NCBI GenBank assembly: GCA_963971405.1
Contig: OZ020486.1
Location: 30,465,419 to 30,529,418 of the forward strand
Reading direction: 5' to 3'
From: Psococerastis gibbosa
Lineage: Eukaryota; Arthropoda; Insecta; Psocodea; Psocidae
DNA: 64,000 nucleotides
Under the pieces are notes generated by a model that had not been told where the DNA came from, made no database searches, and saw only the letters and a list, made by a program, of their open reading frames with translations. This document shows positions 1 through 11,838 of this stretch, in pieces (position 1 is the first letter of the stretch; each line of letters starts with the position of its first letter). A program made the position numbers and the translations under genes.

Positions 1-56
1 TTAGTTTACCTCAAAATGTCACACATGCACAATAAGGCAGCAGTGGTCATGGACAT

Positions 57-745
57 CAAGCATGTCTTTTTGCTTTCTAATTTATACGTAGTATAAGGAA
101 AGCTTTGTGATGGTCGAAATTTTCGTTTCTGAGGTTTCAACGGATTTACACGTTTTCAGGTCCCAGGAACCCAAAAAAGTGGTTTTTACGAAATGTCTGT
201 CTGTCTATTCATCGATTTCCGGGCAAACTACTCGGTCAATTTTAATGAAATATGGCATGTAGGTTAATAAAAATCATACCTCGGGATCATTTCTTTTTTT
301 TTTGGCAAATTCAATTTGGGGGCGGGGGGGGGGGTTTATTCTCAAAAAACTCCAAAAAAAAGTAAAAAGTAAAAAAAAAAAATTTCTCAAAAACGGCTCA
401 AACGATTTCTTTTAAATTCACATATATTGTAGTCGTTATTAATGTCAACAAAATGCGGGTGGTCGCTTGCCCCTTGATAGTTTGCTTTTGGGGGTAAAAA
501 AATAAAAATAACTAAATTTGAATGAAAAATAATTTTTTTGCGGAACCTTTCTATCGATGATTCAGGCATGTTTTAGGTGTTAAATTGAGTAACGAAATCG
601 GACAGGTTGCTTTCCCAAAAAACTATTTGGTTTTGCATAAAAAATTATTTTTTGAAAAAATGATAGAAATTACTCATATTCTCTATCTACTGATAAATTG
701 AAAAGCATGTTCGAGTAAACTCGCACCGGTTCTTTCTTTATGTCT
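57..745 (+). repeat. Dispersed repeat DR1, copy 1
   Basis: Noncoding dispersed repeat matching 18055-18905 closely and three partial copies elsewhere (2243, 37505, 58110). Both near-complete copies open with a TTGCTTTCYAATTTAT-like motif and contain near their end the reverse complement (ATAAATTGRAAAGCA), then a shared segment ending CCGGTTCTTT. The terminal motifs face each other, as in a non-autonomous DNA element, but the similarity runs about 28 bases past the right motif, so the true ends are uncertain. Inside are a TCTG/TCGG-rich stretch and poly-T/poly-A tracts. No ORF of interest. I do not recognise a named family. Confidence 0.75.
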
Positions 746-1727
746 CGCATTTAAAAAAATTTAAATGAAAATATCTTGTTTGTTTCGTTGAATCTAATTA
801 GGTACATCTTTAGAATCTGCTTCACTGTTTGATGTTTGCAGAAATTTAGTTTTGTGGCAAGATTTCTTTACATTTACACAAGAAGAAAGCATTTGGACTG
901 GTTCTAGAAATGTCTTCGATCTTCCCGAATCCTATTAGAATGTATTGATCTTATTTTCGTCAGACTAAACAATAACTTGCTCCCATCAGTGGGTTTTTTA
1001 TTATGCCCCATGCTTTACCTTCTGACATTTTTTCGCGCCAAATTTCCGTACCCTATGTTTAAGAGATGAGCCAGTGAATCATGGTTAAACAACAGAAAAT
1101 AGCTAGAGGCAGAACGCACGTAACATACAATACAGTATGTAATCGCAATTGCAATTTTAAGCCATGAAACTTAAGAGCTGATTAAATATGTTGGTTCTAA
1201 GCTTAAAAATTGATTGAATCAATTATTGCAGGGATCAACTTTAAAAATAAAATAAATAAGGACTTTTTATTGTTTCTATTACTAAGCCAACCTTTACAAG
1301 AGTTCGTTCATAAGAGAGATGGGACATTTTTTTAACTCTCTGGTGCTACCAGCCACGCCTTCTCATTAAATCAGAGCTTCAGCCAATAGAAACGTCTTCT
1401 TTCAAACAATCAGAGAACTCCTGACAGCTACGACGAGATTTGTTGTTGTTTGGATGTGCCGAAGACGTGCTCTGATTAATAGAAGAAGTGGCACCAGAGA
1501 ATCCTTCTTGGGAGTGAATTTCTTCGTATCTCTCCTTTATATAGCTCAAGGATAAATTCAGTGTCTTTTTTTTAAGGGCGCCTCCGACCAAAGTCTGACA
1601 ATTAAATCCGGACTCACAATAAACATTTTTTCACGCATTTCAAAGAAGTGGGACAACTGTTCCTCATCATCATTCGGATTTCTATGGTCAGAAGTACGGT
1701 CGGAGTCGCCCTTAGATTGTCGGCCAG
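741..1727. other. Featureless stretch before first esterase exon
   Basis: AT-rich sequence without a recognised gene. Two overlapping minus-strand open frames (about 1379-1749) have no recognisable domain and were not accepted. The missing upstream esterase exon with the nucleophile-elbow motif (G-x-S-x-G) was looked for on the + strand and not found, so it probably lies left of the window. In the frame of the first exon, the sequence just upstream reads ...SPLDCRPG before GLFHRA, so the exon may begin slightly earlier than called. Confidence 0.5.
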
Positions 1728-1948
1728 GTTTGTTCCACAGAGCAGTCATGGAGAGTGGCAGCCCACTGGCTGATTGGGCCTACATTGAGCCTTCACTGGC
1801 CCTTGCAAGGGCTTTCAGTCTGGGCAACAAGGTAGGCTGCGTTCTGCCCATTTTGCCAGAGAGACAGATAGACCACCTGCATCAATGTCTACTTGATGCA
1901 CCAGCTGCCCTACTGGCCAAAGCCCAGTTTATTGGACTTACCATAAAG
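1728..1948 (+). CDS. Carboxylesterase, internal exon a
   Basis: First visible exon of a type-B carboxylesterase, a serine hydrolase of the alpha/beta fold that cleaves carboxyl esters. It encodes about 73 residues beginning GLFHRAVMESGS, the segment that follows the nucleophile elbow in this family, and ending FIGLTIK. It starts after an AG at 1726-1727 (two bases complete a codon) and ends in phase 0 before GTAAGG. The poly-pyrimidine tract is weak, and the open frame continues upstream, so the start may be earlier. The nucleophile serine itself belongs to an exon not in the window. Family confidence is high; the substrate cannot be told from sequence. Confidence 0.85.
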
Positions 1949-2242
1949 GTAAGGCTAGCTTTTCTCATTTGGGTGGTCGATTTCATTAATGGAATGGCCC
2001 GTACTTCGCCTGAATTTAATTTCTATACGTTCCTTATTTTAAAATATCACTATGCAGTGTCTCTTGATCATGGTACAGATAAAAGCTACAGTCAAATAAT
2101 ATGGACTAAAGATTTAACGCGCATAGCTACAAGGACAGAGAAATAAGATGTACTCTTCTGGAACAGCAAGGAAAAGCCTCAGGAAGAGTCCTGATGAACA
2201 ATAGGGATGTGAGTAGGGAAAGCAACAATTTTACGCTTTCCA

Positions 2243-2335
2243 ATTTATGTATAATAATTATAAGGAAAGCTAAGTGATGAAGATCCCAGGAACAAAAAAG
2301 TAGTTATTCCCCCAAAACGGCTCGGCGAATATTTC
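2243..2335 (+). repeat. DR1 fragment in esterase intron
   Basis: Short, degenerate copy of the left part of DR1 lying in the first visible esterase intron. It retains the TTTCCAATTTAT start, the AAGGAAAGCT motif and CCCAGGAAC. The internal spacing is shortened compared with 18055-18200. Confidence 0.6.
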
Positions 2336-2496
2336 TCTTCAAGCATGTTTAGACATTTTTAGACACCCCAACTGCAATGTTTTACAGCATAATATTTTAC
2401 TATAATATTTACTATATTACAAGTAACCAGTCTTTATAATAATATACCATACAAGTAGAATATAACTACTACATAGTATAGTAAGTACGATTTCAG

Positions 2497-2665
2497 GATT
2501 TGGTTGGTGTACGACCACTAGCCTTTGTTCCAACAATGGAGCCTCCAGAAGCATCCAACTCTTTTCTCACTAAGTCACCACAGGAATGTTTTTCCAGTGG
2601 TGATTTCAATAATGTACCTGTTTGGATGGGCATGAACACTGCTGAAGGTCTTCTCATATATAAAG
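2497..2665 (+). CDS. Carboxylesterase, internal exon b (catalytic acid)
   Basis: Continues exon a in phase 0 after TTTCAG and ends in phase 1 before GTTAGT, giving 56 codons plus one base. It reads DLVGVRPLAFVPTMEPPEAS...VPVWMGMNTAEGLLIYK. MGMNTAEG corresponds to the family's G-x-N-x-x-E-G block, whose Glu is the acidic member of the Ser-Glu-His triad. Intron a-b is 548 bases and intron b-c is 625 bases. No frameshift or stop is present, so this looks like a live exon. Confidence 0.9.
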
Positions 2666-3290
2666 GTTAGTAGATCAATTTTATATATTTTGTAACTATG
2701 TAAAAAATCTTTTAATGCGAATGGATTACTAAAGAGCCTGAATCTTGTGCGCGACAAAGACAAAGTACGATACCATACTAGTGGTACGGCTCCGAGCAGC
2801 TTTGGTCCTGGCTCCACAAGAACGCTGCGGTAGAATTAAAATTGAAACTATTATAGAAAAAATCAAAATCTAATTCATCAAATGGAAATTCAAAACGAAA
2901 AAAAAGTTGTATTGCATCATATCAAACCCACATATTTATGTACTCTAACTGTATGTACAAGTATTAAAAATAGTTATAAAAACTTAAGTTACTTTTCCCC
3001 ACCCCCGTTTCTCCTATGTATGTGTGTATGTATGTGTATATTTGTAGTGTATGTATTATTGTACGATTTGTACGTCGCTGTGTACTCAGAATGTGGCTCC
3101 GTTGTGCAAAAAGGTTGACGACCACTGATAATGGTCGTTTGTTTCTCCATAAGCCCATACTGTATAGCTGTCTACTCTCCTGTAAGGTTTCAAGTTTTTA
3201 TTGTCAGTTAATGAGTGAAGTGTACATAGAAGGTTTGCGATAACCCTACAAACTTTAAAATAACATCAAATGAAATTGCATATATTTTAG

Positions 3291-3475
3291 GAATAAAAAA
3301 GATCGACCCCACAGGAGCTCTAGTTGCGTATTTGAGCAAAAATCTGCCGACATTGGCACCTGCAGAACTAGCATCCGAGTCTAAGTACACAACAGCCCTG
3401 CAGCAAAAAATGGAGACCTTCTACACTGGAACCTCAGGAGTGGCCAATACAGCCACACTCTTGCAACTACTTAAG
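3291..3475 (+). CDS. Carboxylesterase, internal exon c
   Basis: Begins after TATTTTAG with two bases that finish the codon split from exon b (Gly), then IKKIDPTGALVAYLSKNL and on to ATLLQLLK. It ends in phase 0 before GTACAG, giving 61 full codons. This is the helical, variable segment between the catalytic acid and the conserved GDTQF block. The phase agreement with both neighbours is the main support; the residues themselves are weakly conserved in the family. Confidence 0.87.
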
Positions 3476-3835
3476 GTACAGTTGGCAGACAAAAAGTTAA
3501 GTTTTTATGAGAGCCTGCTAATTGAAATATGCAAACTAGTCACACTTACGAATGAGTGCCATTTTTCATGGCTTTGTGACGATTTTAAAGAAATTTACCC
3601 ACAAGTTTTTTTCTGAATTATGTTGCAGTTCCCACAATGGAGGTTCCCACCTAAGAATGTTTTTTTCACTGAAGAAAACACTTCTTCGTAGCCCATGTTC
3701 TTTTTTAAATATCTATTAGGAACAATAATCTGGATGTAAATTTTAGTACCCTATAAAGTTTTTGAAAAAAAAGACAGTAGCCTGCATTATTTTTCGGGGG
3801 GTTTTGGAACGCGAAATAGGCCGGCTTTATATTTT

Positions 3836-3948
3836 GTTCTTCTTCTATAGTCGCAATCAAATGATTAGTTTGCTGCAAATATTTCCATCTTCTTCTCCAT
3901 TCTTCTCTGTCCTGGGCCACTCTCTTGAGTTCCAAGTAGGTATATCTC
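3836..3948 (-). mobile_element. Non-LTR retrotransposon 3' end, in esterase intron
   Basis: Minus-strand reading gives YLELKRVAQDREEWRRRW followed by KYLQQTNHL, the typical C-terminal end of a LINE reverse-transcriptase polyprotein (basic, ending near an A-x-D-R-x-x-W-R motif). The same ending occurs at 31276-31512 (LELKRTAQARGEWRRRW), so both derive from one LINE family. It is a 5'-truncated relic inside the third visible esterase intron, antisense to the gene. Confidence 0.7.
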
Positions 3949-3999
3949 ACCGGTTAAAAAATACCAACAGAATTCTAGAGAAATTGTTTTTGATTGCAG

Positions 4000-4150
4000 T
4001 TGATAGGTGACACTCAGTTTCTCATCCCACTGCTAAAAACAGCTGGCTATCTAACCACTTATTCTCAGCACCCTGTATACAACTATCTCTTCGCCTTTGA
4101 CGGAGCCTACGCTTGTTACAAAATCAACGAGGGCATCACAGATCTGCCAG
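4000..4150 (+). CDS. Carboxylesterase, internal exon d
   Basis: Starts in phase 0 after GATTGCAG and ends in phase 1 before GTACTA, giving 50 codons plus one base. It reads LIGDTQFLIPLLKTAGYLTT, then HPVYNYLFAFDGAYACYK and INEGITDLPG. This is the conserved GD-x-x-F...P-V-Y-x-Y-x-F block. In the family it is followed by the catalytic His segment, normally in the next exon; no such exon was found to the right. Together exons a to d supply about 240 of the roughly 550 residues usual for these enzymes. Confidence 0.9.
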
Positions 4151-4261
4151 GTACTATAATTAATCATGTTTTCCAAGGAGTATCTCTATGCCGGGTGTAT
4201 CACACTACCCACCAAACCCTGTTATTTAAGTTAGTATTGTGAATGAGAAGGGCATTTGTTA

Positions 4262-4456
4262 AGGCACGAAAATCTGGTACACATACCATCATTGAGGACA
4301 CAGTGGAAGGAACCAACAGGAGAGGGCGGCCGAAGAAGGGATTCATCAACTGACCGAGGACGCAGGAGCTCGAAAGTACAAAGAACTGAAGAGGAAGGCG
4401 TAGGACCGAGAGAGCTAGAGGATCAATCGTTGGGATTTTGACCTCAGAAGAAGAAG
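4262..4456 (+). mobile_element. LINE 3' end with GAA tail
   Basis: With one frame change the + strand reads IIEDTVEGTNRRGRPKKGF, then a tail containing ARKYKELKRKA and a stop. This is the G-R-P-K-rich C-terminus common to RTE-like LINE polyproteins. The segment closes with CAGAAGAAGAAGT, the short (GAA)n tail also seen on other LINE ends in this window. It is heavily 5' truncated and frameshifted. Confidence 0.65.
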
Positions 4457-5960
4457 TATTGTGGAATATTGAAATGCAGTAAAAAATTTATTCGATTTAA
4501 TAATGTATTGGCGCACTGCAAAGTGGGGGTTTAGTTGGGTCATAGCAAAAAATATCCTTCGCGTTCGCGTACAAAGATATATTAAACGAATAAATGAAAT
4601 GAAATATTAGGCCATTATAAGGATTATAACCACATACAGTACAATACAGTGTTACAGTATGTGCTCGGCACCGTCAAGACAACGAATAAATATATACAGC
4701 ATAAATAAAACCTACATATTAAAATCACAAATACAACACCCAACCTTAACGGTTTACCTAATAAGAGTTTTTGTTGTTGCTTATTGTTTGGTTGTTTATG
4801 AAATGTCTGTTGCTCTATATCTACCACGTTTTGGCTACTTAAGATGTAATATTTTTGAAAAAAAGAGAGGAAAATCCATGCGTATAATAATAACACTGTA
4901 TTTATCTCAATACAGTACATACAAATGTAGTAAGTTTTTCGCCCTTGGCACGACTTTAATTTTGGGACACTAGGTCGTGTGAAGGTGTTATCAGTAGGTT
5001 CTATCTGCTAGGTGATACAGCACGTGTGAAACCGGGATTTTGGAATATGTAGAACATACTTTTGTTTGTATTACAGCCCACGGAACCGGGACAAAACCAC
5101 ACAAATCCCCGTAGGAAGCGAGTTTCTCATTTAAAGTTTGAGACGTTGATAACAAGTTAAACATAAAGTAAGTCTGGAGCCCACAACTTGACGCAATTAA
5201 CTAATGGGCCAACCTATAGCCATAAAGTAATTTGTTTAGTAATTGTTTAACTATCTGTCTCACTAGTTAGCATGCTGATGGGACTTTAACGGAATTAACT
5301 CCATAGGCAGATCCCCAAAGCCCCCTTCACTGAAAACAAGCCATACAAGAGCTGGCTTTCGACTATTCTATAGGGAAAATGTTAACAAGTAAACATGCCC
5401 GGATTATATTGTAATAATACGCAATAACATACGTTTCAGCCATGTACTGTAAGGAGTCTAGGAAGGAGGGGGGGGGGGGGGGGTAAAACCTTCAAAATCG
5501 TAGGAGTATTTTTAAAATTTAAGTTTCGCGCCAAATTTCAATCTAATTTTTAAAAAAAACTTTAATTAGCCTTAATTTTTTCTGGCAAAAAAAAACATCT
5601 TGTGATGGTGTATGGGTCCAACAAAAGTAAGAATTGTAATTTTCAGTGTCAATCCAAAATATTTTTAAAATTTCCAAAAAATTGCAAAGCCGGACCTGAA
5701 AGCCGAAATTGAAATTGAAATGAAGTTATATTGTCGTAGGAACATGTCATGCGGATGAGCTTGGTTATCTGTTCATCATAGGCCCAATCGAAAAGATTTA
5801 CAACCACAAGGACAGAAGTAACCCGGCGGAAAAAGTCATAGACCTCATGACCACAACTTGGACGCATTTTGCAGCAACGGGGTGCGTGAAATTCAATTAA
5901 ATTGTGTAGGAAAGGTAATGGGTTGCAAAATATAAGGGAAACTTATTTAAGATATGAACA
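4457..5960. other. No gene recognised; G-tract
   Basis: AT-rich sequence with several short open frames but no domain, splice structure or repeat match I can support. A run of about 20 G occurs near 5465-5482. The last esterase exon (catalytic His) was searched for here and not found. Confidence 0.5.
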
Positions 5961-6190
5961 GGACATGTAGAGTAGTGGTACAGACTCCGGCATTCACCCG
6001 AAAAGTTGTTGGTTCGAGTCCCACGCTTGCTACATTTTCTGACCATGCTTCGGAGGGCATGTAAAGCACAAAGCAGGCGGTCTCGGGCTTTCCTAGTTGT
6101 GTGTCAGAGAGGGCTTTATATAGCCTTAACTCCGCTAGGTTGGCTTAGTATTATAACAAAAAAGTCAATATTTATTTATTTATTTAATAG
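5961..6190 (+). mobile_element. SINE-A (tRNA-Glu-derived), copy 1
   Basis: About 230-bp SINE. The head has a Pol III A-box-like TAGAGTAGTGGT and B box GGTTCGAGTCC, with TTCACCCG between them. Eukaryotic tRNA-Glu(UUC) carries CUUUCACC around its anticodon, so the head is best explained as tRNA-Glu. The tRNA-unrelated body runs through ATGCTTCGGAGGGCATGTAA and AACTCCGCTAGGTTGGCTTA to a (TTTA)n tail. This copy has an extra CAAAGCA insertion in the body. At least eight more copies are in the window. Confidence 0.9.
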
Positions 6191-7205
6191 AAAAAAATTA
6201 TAGCAGGCTAATTCCAACTATTGTATGGAAAAAACAAAGCAAAGGCGTCTGCAATTAAGCATCGGTACCCAATCTCTAATACATCATATTTAAGAGCACT
6301 AACTACAGCTATTATTCAAAAATATGATGTATCAAAGTTTGTCTACCAAACCTTGAATCCCGTTTTAAATGAAGTGTTAAGCGATAGGCCTTAGCCAGGA
6401 TTTTTTTTTCGGCCTTGGCGATAGGTAAACTGTTTTTGGCTATGCTAGGTAAGTAGTACAAAGTGCTAGGTAGTAAACAACGTAAGCAGTAAAAAGCAAC
6501 CTTTCCATTGCAGGAAGCCAACAGCGGAAAACGAGTGTCGAGCGTTTCGTAAAACAGAAACCAACTATTGCGAAATAAGCCAAACGCTGACGCCAAAGAC
6601 GAGCATCATGAGCAAATCCGTCAAATTTTGGAATGATGTATACGAGATGGTGCAGGGAAAACGACCGATCCCGCAGTGATGTAAAAAGCCGAAAACAGAG
6701 CAGAGATCATCATCAGTGGACAAAGGAGCGGCACCCTGGAGACGCGACACATTATGAGGGATGAAAAACAGGCATCTTTGTTATGAACCGGCCATTTGTC
6801 AGAGAGAATGGAAAGAGATGGGACCAAAGTTTAACATGAAAACAAGACATTAGTCATGTGCATCACAACTTTTAGGCTATCACGATAATCATAAAAATTG
6901 AAATGGCCGGTAAAGTTTTTGTACGAGCAAAGAAGCACGGCAATTTATGAAGCCCACTGTATATTTCCTCATGTCGAATAGGCTGTTTATACCCCATTAA
7001 TTTATTATTAATTCAGTGAAAGTTTTATTAGCCTACCTACTTGATCACGGGCAACTACCAGTCAAAAAATCGATACAATTTTCTGTTGGTTCCCTCTGCG
7101 TTCCGTAACCACTGATCAGATTATGAAGAAATTTTTAAAGGGTATTTTGGGGACGCTGCAGAAGGTTTGTGGACCAAAAAATATAAATTAAATTAAAATA
7201 GTATC
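6191..7205. other. No gene recognised
   Basis: AT-rich stretch between two SINE-A copies. Overlapping minus-strand open frames at 6312-6827 show no recognisable domain and no convincing splice signals. Confidence 0.5.
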
Positions 7206-7430
7206 GGGACATGTAGCGTAGTGGTACGGACTCTGACTTTCACCCGAAAGGTTGTTGGTTCTAGTTCCACACTGGCTAAATTTTCTGGCCAAGCTTCGGA
7301 GGGCATGTAAAGCAGGCGGTCCCGGGCCTTCCTAGTTGAGTGTAAGAAAGGGCATTATAGCCCTAACTCCGCTAGGTTGGCTTCGTAATAGAAACAATAA
7401 AAAGTCCTTATATATTTATTTATTTATTAT
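7206..7430 (+). mobile_element. SINE-A, copy 2
   Basis: Full-length copy with A-box region TAGCGTAGTGGTACGGACTC, anticodon-arm remnant CTTTCACCCGAAAG, a mutated B box (GGTTCTAGTTCC), the shared body and a (TTTA)n tail. The body lacks the insertion seen in copy 1. Confidence 0.9.
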
Positions 7431-8011
7431 CAACATACGTTATGTTAAAAAATCCTATTTCCGAATCTTATAATAAAATGTCCATTTAATTAGCTTATAG
7501 GTAAATCTCTAAACAAACGGATATTATAAGCAAACATCATGCTCTGGCAAGTTTATTAGTGAATTACTCATCAGAGTAAATTAATTATAAATTTGTCATT
7601 CAATAAATTTATTTGTAGCGACCAAACAAAGTTTGTTCCCAGAGAATCCCGACCAATAATTACTTATCAGGACGCAATATGTTCAGTAGGAGGTGTATGG
7701 GACAAGAGTAGGGCGGTATAAGTTGGGGCTAAGTGTAAGCCAATTAATGGCGGCCCGAGATGAAAGCCACCCCAATTAATATTTCAAACAACACCAACTT
7801 GCCCTAACTTGCTAATTTGTTGTTCCAAACTGCTTGGGCACATCCATAATGAGGTTAGCAACAAGTGTGGCCTATCAGAACTCTTAACATTTACGTCCGA
7901 GCTACTAATCGATTTTGGAATAAAAAAATGTTCATGTATATTCAGTTTTTACCATAAGAAATAGAAGGAAATGCAAGTACTGGCAAGAAATTTAATGCCA
8001 ATAAACATATA

Positions 8012-8210
8012 AAAATAAATTAAATAATGAATTTTGGTTTTATTACTAAGCCAACCTAGCTGAGACATAAGGCCATCTCTTGCAATCAAATAGGAAGGCC
8101 CCGGTCCGCATGCTTTACATGCCATCCGAAGCATTGCAGCGACCATGGGACTCAAACCAGCAATCTTTCGGGTGAAAGCCAGAGTTCGTACCACCACTCC
8201 ACATATCCTG
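8012..8210 (-). mobile_element. SINE-A, copy 3
   Basis: Reverse-oriented copy. Read on the minus strand it starts near 8210 and ends in an A/T tail near 8012. The B box region reads GGTTTGAGTCC and the body motif ATGCTTCGGATGGCATGTAA is present, with more substitutions than other copies, suggesting an older insertion. Confidence 0.87.
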
Positions 8211-9177
8211 ACTAAAATTAAGTATGATGGCACATCTTCCAGAATAAGGTGACTTTAGGCCTATTGCGAATTCCAGTGTTCCAAATAATTCACGAATGCA
8301 GCTGAGCTAAATGTATGACGTATTCCGTGGAGAGAAAGAAAATTGAGGTAGAAGAAACTCAAAATATAGGATTTAAGTTAAAGGATAGAGAAGATATCTC
8401 GCCCCCCAAGGGAAAAGTTATTGCAGTACGCGGGGGTGGTCACTCACAAGCCCCAGATAGAAAGGAAAATAATGATGAACCTAAAAAATGGCCGAGTAAA
8501 TCACAGGAAAGTAAGAAAATGAGAGAGGGGAGGGGGCGATTAGCCCAAGATGGATTGGCCGTCGCAAAAAGACAATAAGTCAGGGGGCGCCACCCTTCCC
8601 TTCTTCCAACACACCTGATCTTTTACTCTTTAAGTTAGTTAAAGGTTACTCTTCAGATCCTACATCATTCTTGTCAGGTTGCCCTTTTTCTGTTGGTAAG
8701 CAGTCGCCTTCATATAATGGGGAAGGTGCCCACATAAGCCTTGGGACTATCTTACTATTGTATATTTCATTTCTGTGCATTTTAATTTTTCTCTGCTTGA
8801 AAGGACGAATCTAGGGTAGACGCTGTTGCTAGTCGTTTACATTTTCCCAATATGTCTGCCTAAAAAGTGCCCTTAAGCAATAAAGAGTTTGGTTAAAAGC
8901 CTGGCTGATCAACTTAATTAACATAAAAAATGCATAAAATAAGCATTTAAATTTTCTATATGCCTTATTGGTTGAAAAATGCAATGTAATTTTTTTCTCT
9001 CTTCCTATCTTGTTTCTTCTCTATTTAATTTTAAGCATCTATCAATAATCAATACAATATATTTGTTTTTTTAGGTTAGCATGAAAAGAAGACTTTATAG
9101 TCTTATTGTTCGCCTTTTGTTTTGTTTTTTTGCAATAAAGTTGTTTTCTATTCAATTCAGTTCAATAACATTTTATA
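8211..9177. other. Low-complexity ORF; otherwise nothing recognised
   Basis: Contains a charged, low-complexity open frame at 8315-8578 (87 codons, Lys/Glu-rich, no domain), which I do not accept as a gene, and AT-rich sequence. No repeats matching elsewhere in the window were noticed. Confidence 0.45.
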
Positions 9178-9420
9178 TGCACAGGCCTACTTACACTGGC
9201 CCATAAGTCCCTTCTCCAATGCCAACGACCCTATGGATTTCGGACATTATTTGTATTGTTTTCGTATGAATTTTTGGCCATTGGTAAACTGCTTGGTATA
9301 CGTTCTCGATGTCAACCTACACTGGCTACAAGCGATAATGGACAAGCTGAGACAAGCTTAACATTGACGCAATGAAACACGCAAATGCATGACTTAACCA
9401 AGTACAGATACAAGTCCCTT
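9178..9420 (-). repeat. SINE-C-like repeat, copy 1
   Basis: Dispersed repeat of about 240 bp matching 10003-10260 and 48505-48760 in opposite orientation. Shared landmarks read on the minus strand are CTTGTCCATTATCGCTTGTA, a GACATCGAGAACGTATA block, AATTCATACGAAAACAAT and a GGGCCAGTGTAAGTAGGCCT-like end. Although open on the + strand, it is repeat and not coding. Confidence 0.8.
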
Positions 9421-10002
9421 ATTGGTTGAACAATCACTGATACAGCATTTAACTCGGCTCCCAGCTAGTGCAGATGTGCCTGATTGAAAAGAAGACAGCA
9501 ATCTAGCACGGAAAATCTGCGCTTCTGGCTTTTAGAAAAGGAATACAGTAGGAGAGACTAGGAGGACGAAAAAGTAATGCTGAGAGATGCGCTATCAGAG
9601 TTAAGTGCCTTTGTCGCAACTTGGTGAAATTTACATAATATTCCTCAAGATGGCCCGCAGCAGCTTGTTAAAGTTTCAGTCAGAGACTCATAGTAGATTA
9701 CAATGATTAGCCTATATTTGCAATGCCTTTAACTCGTTTATTCAAATTCGAGACGCTTAGTTCAAGGAAGACGTAGATAACCTGTGGCATGTTGCCACAG
9801 ACTATTTTTTATATTGTACCTACTTGGTAAAAACCAGTTGGGTTTGGTAGCCCTTACTGCACCCGTTGGATTATGGCAACCAACGATAATAAATGAGGTA
9901 TGTGCCTCACTATAAGCTAAATATGGCCGATCGCGGTGAAACAAATGGCAAAGGAAGCGTTTCCATTTTTTTTTTCAATTAGATAGGCGCCTAACCATAA
10001 GA

Positions 10003-10260
10003 TAGACTCATATCTATACTTGGTTAAGTCACGCTTTCGCCCGTTTCATTGCGGCAATGGTAAGCTTGTCTCACTTGTCCATTATCGCTTGTAGCCGGTG
10101 TAGGTTGACATCGAGAACGTATACCAGTTTGCCAATGGCCAAAAATTCATACGAAAACAATTCAAATAATGTCCGAAATCCATAGGATCGTTGGAATTAT
10201 ACAAGGGACCTGTGGGCCAGTGTAAGTAGGCCTGAGTCCATTTAAAGTCCTTTAAAAAAC
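10003..10260 (+). repeat. SINE-C-like repeat, copy 2
   Basis: Near-complete copy, inverted relative to 9178-9420 about 580 bases away. It begins around ATACTTGGTTAAGTCACGC and ends around GTCCATTTAAAGTCCTTTAA. The 48.5-kb copy continues from the same end into (ATT)n, so this end is probably the 3' end of a retroposon. No clear Pol III boxes were identified, so the SINE label is tentative. Confidence 0.78.
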
Positions 10261-11620
10261 ATAAGCTACATAGGACAAAATGGCAAAGAAAGCGTTTCCA
10301 CGCTGTAGCGTTCCAATGTAAAAAATGGAAATAGCTGAAAAACAAATGAACAATTTAACAAGCAGGGCTGCCAACAGAATACAGGCGCAGTATATTCTGC
10401 GGACGGGTTTATGCAATCTAAATAGCTATATATTAACGTATTGGGTTTATAGCGAGAATCACCCGCTTATATTAGATAGGGAAACTATTTTTTGGTCGCT
10501 TCATTTCATGCGCTGCGGGCCCCGCCTGATTCCGACCCAGTTCGCCTCCACTACCAAAGGACCAAGGGCTGGGCTACCCAAACTCACCCGGTTTTGACAT
10601 AGAAATAAACTTCTCAAAGGCCACAAGCTCCAATATACATTTCCATGTTATACTACATTTTTAATTAAAATTATAGATACATAATGCCATTGTGTTAGTA
10701 ATATAATATTTAAAGAAAGCATTTCCTTTGAAAAAAGGGAATGCTCCAGAAATAATATTGGAAAAATTGAGTTCCAGGGTAAAAACAGCTTTCCCTAAAC
10801 AATTGTTTCTTGTGCAAGATAACAAGTTATTTAGTCAATTCAATTTCCTGTTTTAAATTATTTTCGTTCGAGTTTCTTAAACTTTTTCTTTTCGTACTTT
10901 CCTGGCTTGACGGTAAATTACATGATTCAATAGAAAGATAGCCAACACCTGCAATAAACAAAACCATGGAGAGCTATATGAACCGAGCCCCTACACCTCG
11001 ATATGATTTGCTTGCGGAAGCAGGGACCAATAGAAAGTCCGCCATATTTTGGCCTCACATTTTCGCGCCAAATGAAACTCAATAGTTATCTTATGATACC
11101 TAACCCAAGATTTTTAAAACTAAACAAAATGTGTCTTTATTAAATATTTAGGCTATCTAACTTCACTATTATGATAAATATGCTTTCCCAAAATAGCTGA
11201 AAATTATGTGGATTAAAAAGAAACAATAGCATCAAATAAGTTCAATCATCCAAAACAGTAACTGTACCCTATGAAATTTCAAATGTAGCAAATAGAAAAT
11301 TAAATTAGGCCTATAGGCAACAATAAGGGCAACAAAAAGGCATTTTCTCTTAGTTTTTAATTAAAATACAGAATACCCCTGCTGTATGCCCAAAAATGGC
11401 GGAAATCAAACTACCATGCGACACTAGCGCCAATGGTACTTCTAGTATATTATATTAGAAGTTCTTTGATATGAACTATATGAGAAATAGCAGAGTATCC
11501 TCTATTGTAACCACAGCTGTATTTGGGATGTTGGGGTCAGCAACATGCCCAAGTGCCCCGTTTCCACTGCCAATGACGGTAAGATGCTCACGAGTGTTGG
11601 GTAGACCCATTTTAGTCCAT
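10261..11620. other. No gene recognised
   Basis: AT-rich sequence. A short open frame at 10325-10597 shows no recognisable domain. No match to the other repeat families in the window was seen. Confidence 0.5.
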
Positions 11621-11838
11621 TTTATAAATAAATAAATATGGACTTTTTTGTTCTATTACTAAGCCAATCTAGCGGAGTTAGGGCTATAAAGCCCTCTCGT
11701 ACACTCAACTAGGAAGGCCCGGGACCACCTGCTTCACATGCCCTCCGAAGCATGGCCAGAAAATGTAGGCAGTGTCGGACTCGAACCAACAAACTTTCGG
11801 GTGAAAGTCCGAGTCGTTACCACTACTCTACATGTCTT
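11621..11838 (-). mobile_element. SINE-A, copy 4
   Basis: Reverse-oriented, near full-length copy. On the minus strand it reads ACATGTAGAGTAGTGGTAAC at its head, then B box GGTTCGAGTCC, body TGCTTCGGAGGGCATGTGAA, and AACTCCGCTAGATTGGCTTA before a tail of TTTATTTATTTAT. Confidence 0.9.

Noticed and set aside
1379..1749. Two overlapping minus-strand open frames before the esterase
   Set aside because: No domain recognised, no splice support, and they overlap the esterase exon on the other strand.
8315..8578. Lys/Glu-rich 87-codon frame
   Set aside because: Low-complexity composition, no domain, no neighbouring exon signals.
9122..9361. 79-codon + strand open frame
   Set aside because: It runs through a SINE-C copy; the same sequence is open in reverse at 10082-10345 because it is an inverted repeat copy, not a gene.
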